Shown piece after piece: positions 5,854 through 6,685 of a stretch of DNA of 6,685 nt (positions are counted from its first letter, which is position 1; each line of letters begins with the position of its first letter). The notes under the pieces are model-generated. The model saw only the letters and a program-made list of their open reading frames with translations. It was not told the DNA's origin and ran no database searches. The translations under genes and the position numbers were made by a program. The stretch spans positions 1 through 6,685 of the forward strand of contig JAFSOW010000173.1 in assembly GCA_017443165.1 (NCBI GenBank). Reading direction: 5' to 3'. The DNA is from Acidaminococcaceae bacterium (lineage in GTDB: Bacteria > Bacillota > Negativicutes > Acidaminococcales > Acidaminococcaceae).

Positions 5854-6087
5854 ATGGAAATTTTTGTTGTGAACTGTGAGTTTAACAGCGGACGGACGTT
5901 ACTGGACTGTGCGTTCAAAAACGAAGCGGATGCGAAGGCGTATGCGGATGCGCTGCATGACGATAAGGCCAAGGCCATCGCCCGCTGCAAGGAGCTGATT
6001 ACCCTCAGGGAAGGCGAAGAAATGGTAAAGTTTTTGGATGAAAAATCCGGTATCACGTTTGCTGTTACAGCTGTGGAACTAAAATGA
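5854..6087 (+). CDS. Small 77-residue protein of unknown family, upstream of the cation ATPase
   Basis: I do not recognise this protein. It starts MEIFVVNCEFNSGRTLLDCAF, is soluble by appearance, and has a strand-rich first 20 residues, an alanine-rich helix (residues 23-50, with EADAKAYADALHDDKAKAIA) and a final strand-like TFAVTAVELK. Cysteines are at 8, 19 and 45. No signal peptide or membrane segment is present. AAGGAG (5840-5845) gives a clear ribosome binding site 8 bases before the ATG. The stop overlaps the ATPase start as ATGA, so translation of the two is probably coupled. By position it could be a regulator or accessory factor of the transporter, but this is context only. Confidence 0.75.
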   Translation: MEIFVVNCEFNSGRTLLDCAFKNEADAKAYADALHDDKAKAIARCKELITLREGEEMVKFLDEKSGITFAVTAVELK

Positions 6088-6685
6088 GCGGCAAGGGATT
6101 AACCACTGCCGAAGCCTTGGAAAGGGCGAAGCAGGGAAAGAACGTATTGACCCAGGGAAAGAAGAAGAGTCTGTTTTCCGTGATCGCGGAGCAGTTTGCG
6201 TCGCCGCTGCTGCTTCTGCTGGTGGCTGCCTCGGTCATTTCCATTATGACCGGGGAAATCGTGGACGGCATCATTATCATCGTGGTGGTGCTGGCCAATG
6301 TCATCATCGGCACCGTGCAGGAACTTTCGGCGGAGAAATCCGTGGAGGCCCTGCGGCAGATCAATGCGTCCACGGCGGTGGTGATCCGGGACGGCGTGGA
6401 GACGGAGATCCCCGCGTCGGAACTGGTGGTGGACGATTACGTGATCCTGGAGGCGGGGCGCGTGGTGCCTGCGGACCTTGCCCTGGTCCAGACCAGTTCC
6501 CTGAAAGTAAATGAATCGGCCCTGACGGGCGAAAGCGTTGCGGTGGAAAAGGACTGCAGCGAAACCAGCGATGAGAAGACGCCCCTCGGCGACCGCAAGG
6601 ATAAGGCTTTCATGTCCACCCTGGTGGAATACGGCCGCGGCGAGGGCGTGGTGGAAAAGATCGGCGATCATACCGAGATCGGCAA
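6084..6685 (+). CDS. P-type cation-transporting ATPase, calcium-type (N-terminal part)
   Basis: The frame opens with ATG at 6084 and runs past the window edge: 200 codons of a family usually near 870-900. Such enzymes pump cations across the cytoplasmic membrane using ATP; the layout matches the P2A (SERCA/PMCA-like) group. Residues 5-24 match the cation ATPase N-terminal domain (GLTTAEALERAKQGKNVLTQ). Two membrane segments follow (about 41-57, PLLLLLVAASVISIMTG, and 60-78). Then comes the actuator domain with VIRDGVETEIP (100-110), PADLALVQ (129-136) and NESALTGES (143-151), which holds the TGES dephosphorylation loop. The phosphorylated DKTGT site lies beyond the window, so the ion cannot be confirmed from transport residues. 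The start has only a weak GGA upstream and probably relies on coupling to the preceding gene. Base composition is clearly GC-richer than the left arm, suggesting this is native backbone. Confidence 0.9.
   Translation, partial: MSGKGLTTAEALERAKQGKNVLTQGKKKSLFSVIAEQFASPLLLLLVAASVISIMTGEIVDGIIIIVVVLANVIIGTVQELSAEKSVEALRQINASTAVVIRDGVETEIPASELVVDDYVILEAGRVVPADLALVQTSSLKVNESALTGESVAVEKDCSETSDEKTPLGDRKDKAFMSTLVEYGRGEGVVEKIGDHTEIG

Noticed and set aside
6099..6671. Open frame of 190 codons, histidine-rich, on the minus strand
   Set aside because: It lies antisense to the P-type ATPase and its odd His/Arg composition is what GC-rich coding sequence gives in reverse.
1..6685. CRISPR arrays, tRNA or rRNA genes, insertion sequences, riboswitches
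   Set aside because: I looked for spaced repeats, cloverleaf-like sequence, transposase motifs and long structured leaders and found nothing supportable.

Overview
The window looks like a chromosomal segment of a Bacillota-type bacterium. The evidence is AGGAGG-like ribosome binding sites, extended -10 promoters (TGnTATAAT type), a U-tract terminator, and family types such as a WYL regulator, a Nif11-like leader peptide and a beta-CASP hydrolase. A Negativicutes gut commensal would fit, but that is a guess from style and not from any marker gene. Base composition is uneven: block 661-720 has 17 G/C of 60, while block 6361-6420 has 42 of 60. The left part may therefore be an acquired, more AT-rich accessory segment next to GC-richer backbone.

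Left arm (1-2845, minus strand): two genes in one transcription unit. The first is a CbxX/SpoVK-type AAA+ ATPase. The second, starting 8 bases after it, is an unrecognised protein that runs off the left edge. The AAA+ gene has a good promoter, ribosome binding site and ATG at 2845, but its frame is cut by TAG (2636-2638) and TAA (2588-2590). The remaining 605 codons are open, so it looks like a recently broken gene.

Centre (2846-3018): a divergent promoter region. Two extended -10 elements face away from each other, and a 22-base imperfect palindrome sits exactly midway between them, over both -35 positions. It is a strong operator candidate.

Right arm of the cassette (3019-5330, plus strand): a 424-residue RNase J-like beta-CASP metallo-beta-lactamase, overlapping by 4 bases a 346-residue wHTH-WYL transcription regulator. 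The likely reading is that the WYL protein binds the central palindrome and controls both arms. AAA+ ATPase, unknown partner, nuclease-like hydrolase and WYL regulator together look like a stress or defence cassette, but no such function can be shown here.

Downstream (5331-6685, plus strand): an orphan RiPP-type precursor peptide with a Nif11-like leader, a GG cleavage site and an 18-residue core. Then come a rho-independent terminator with a promoter embedded at its end, a 77-residue small protein, and, overlapping it by 4 bases, the start of a P-type (P2A, calcium-type) cation ATPase that runs off the right edge.
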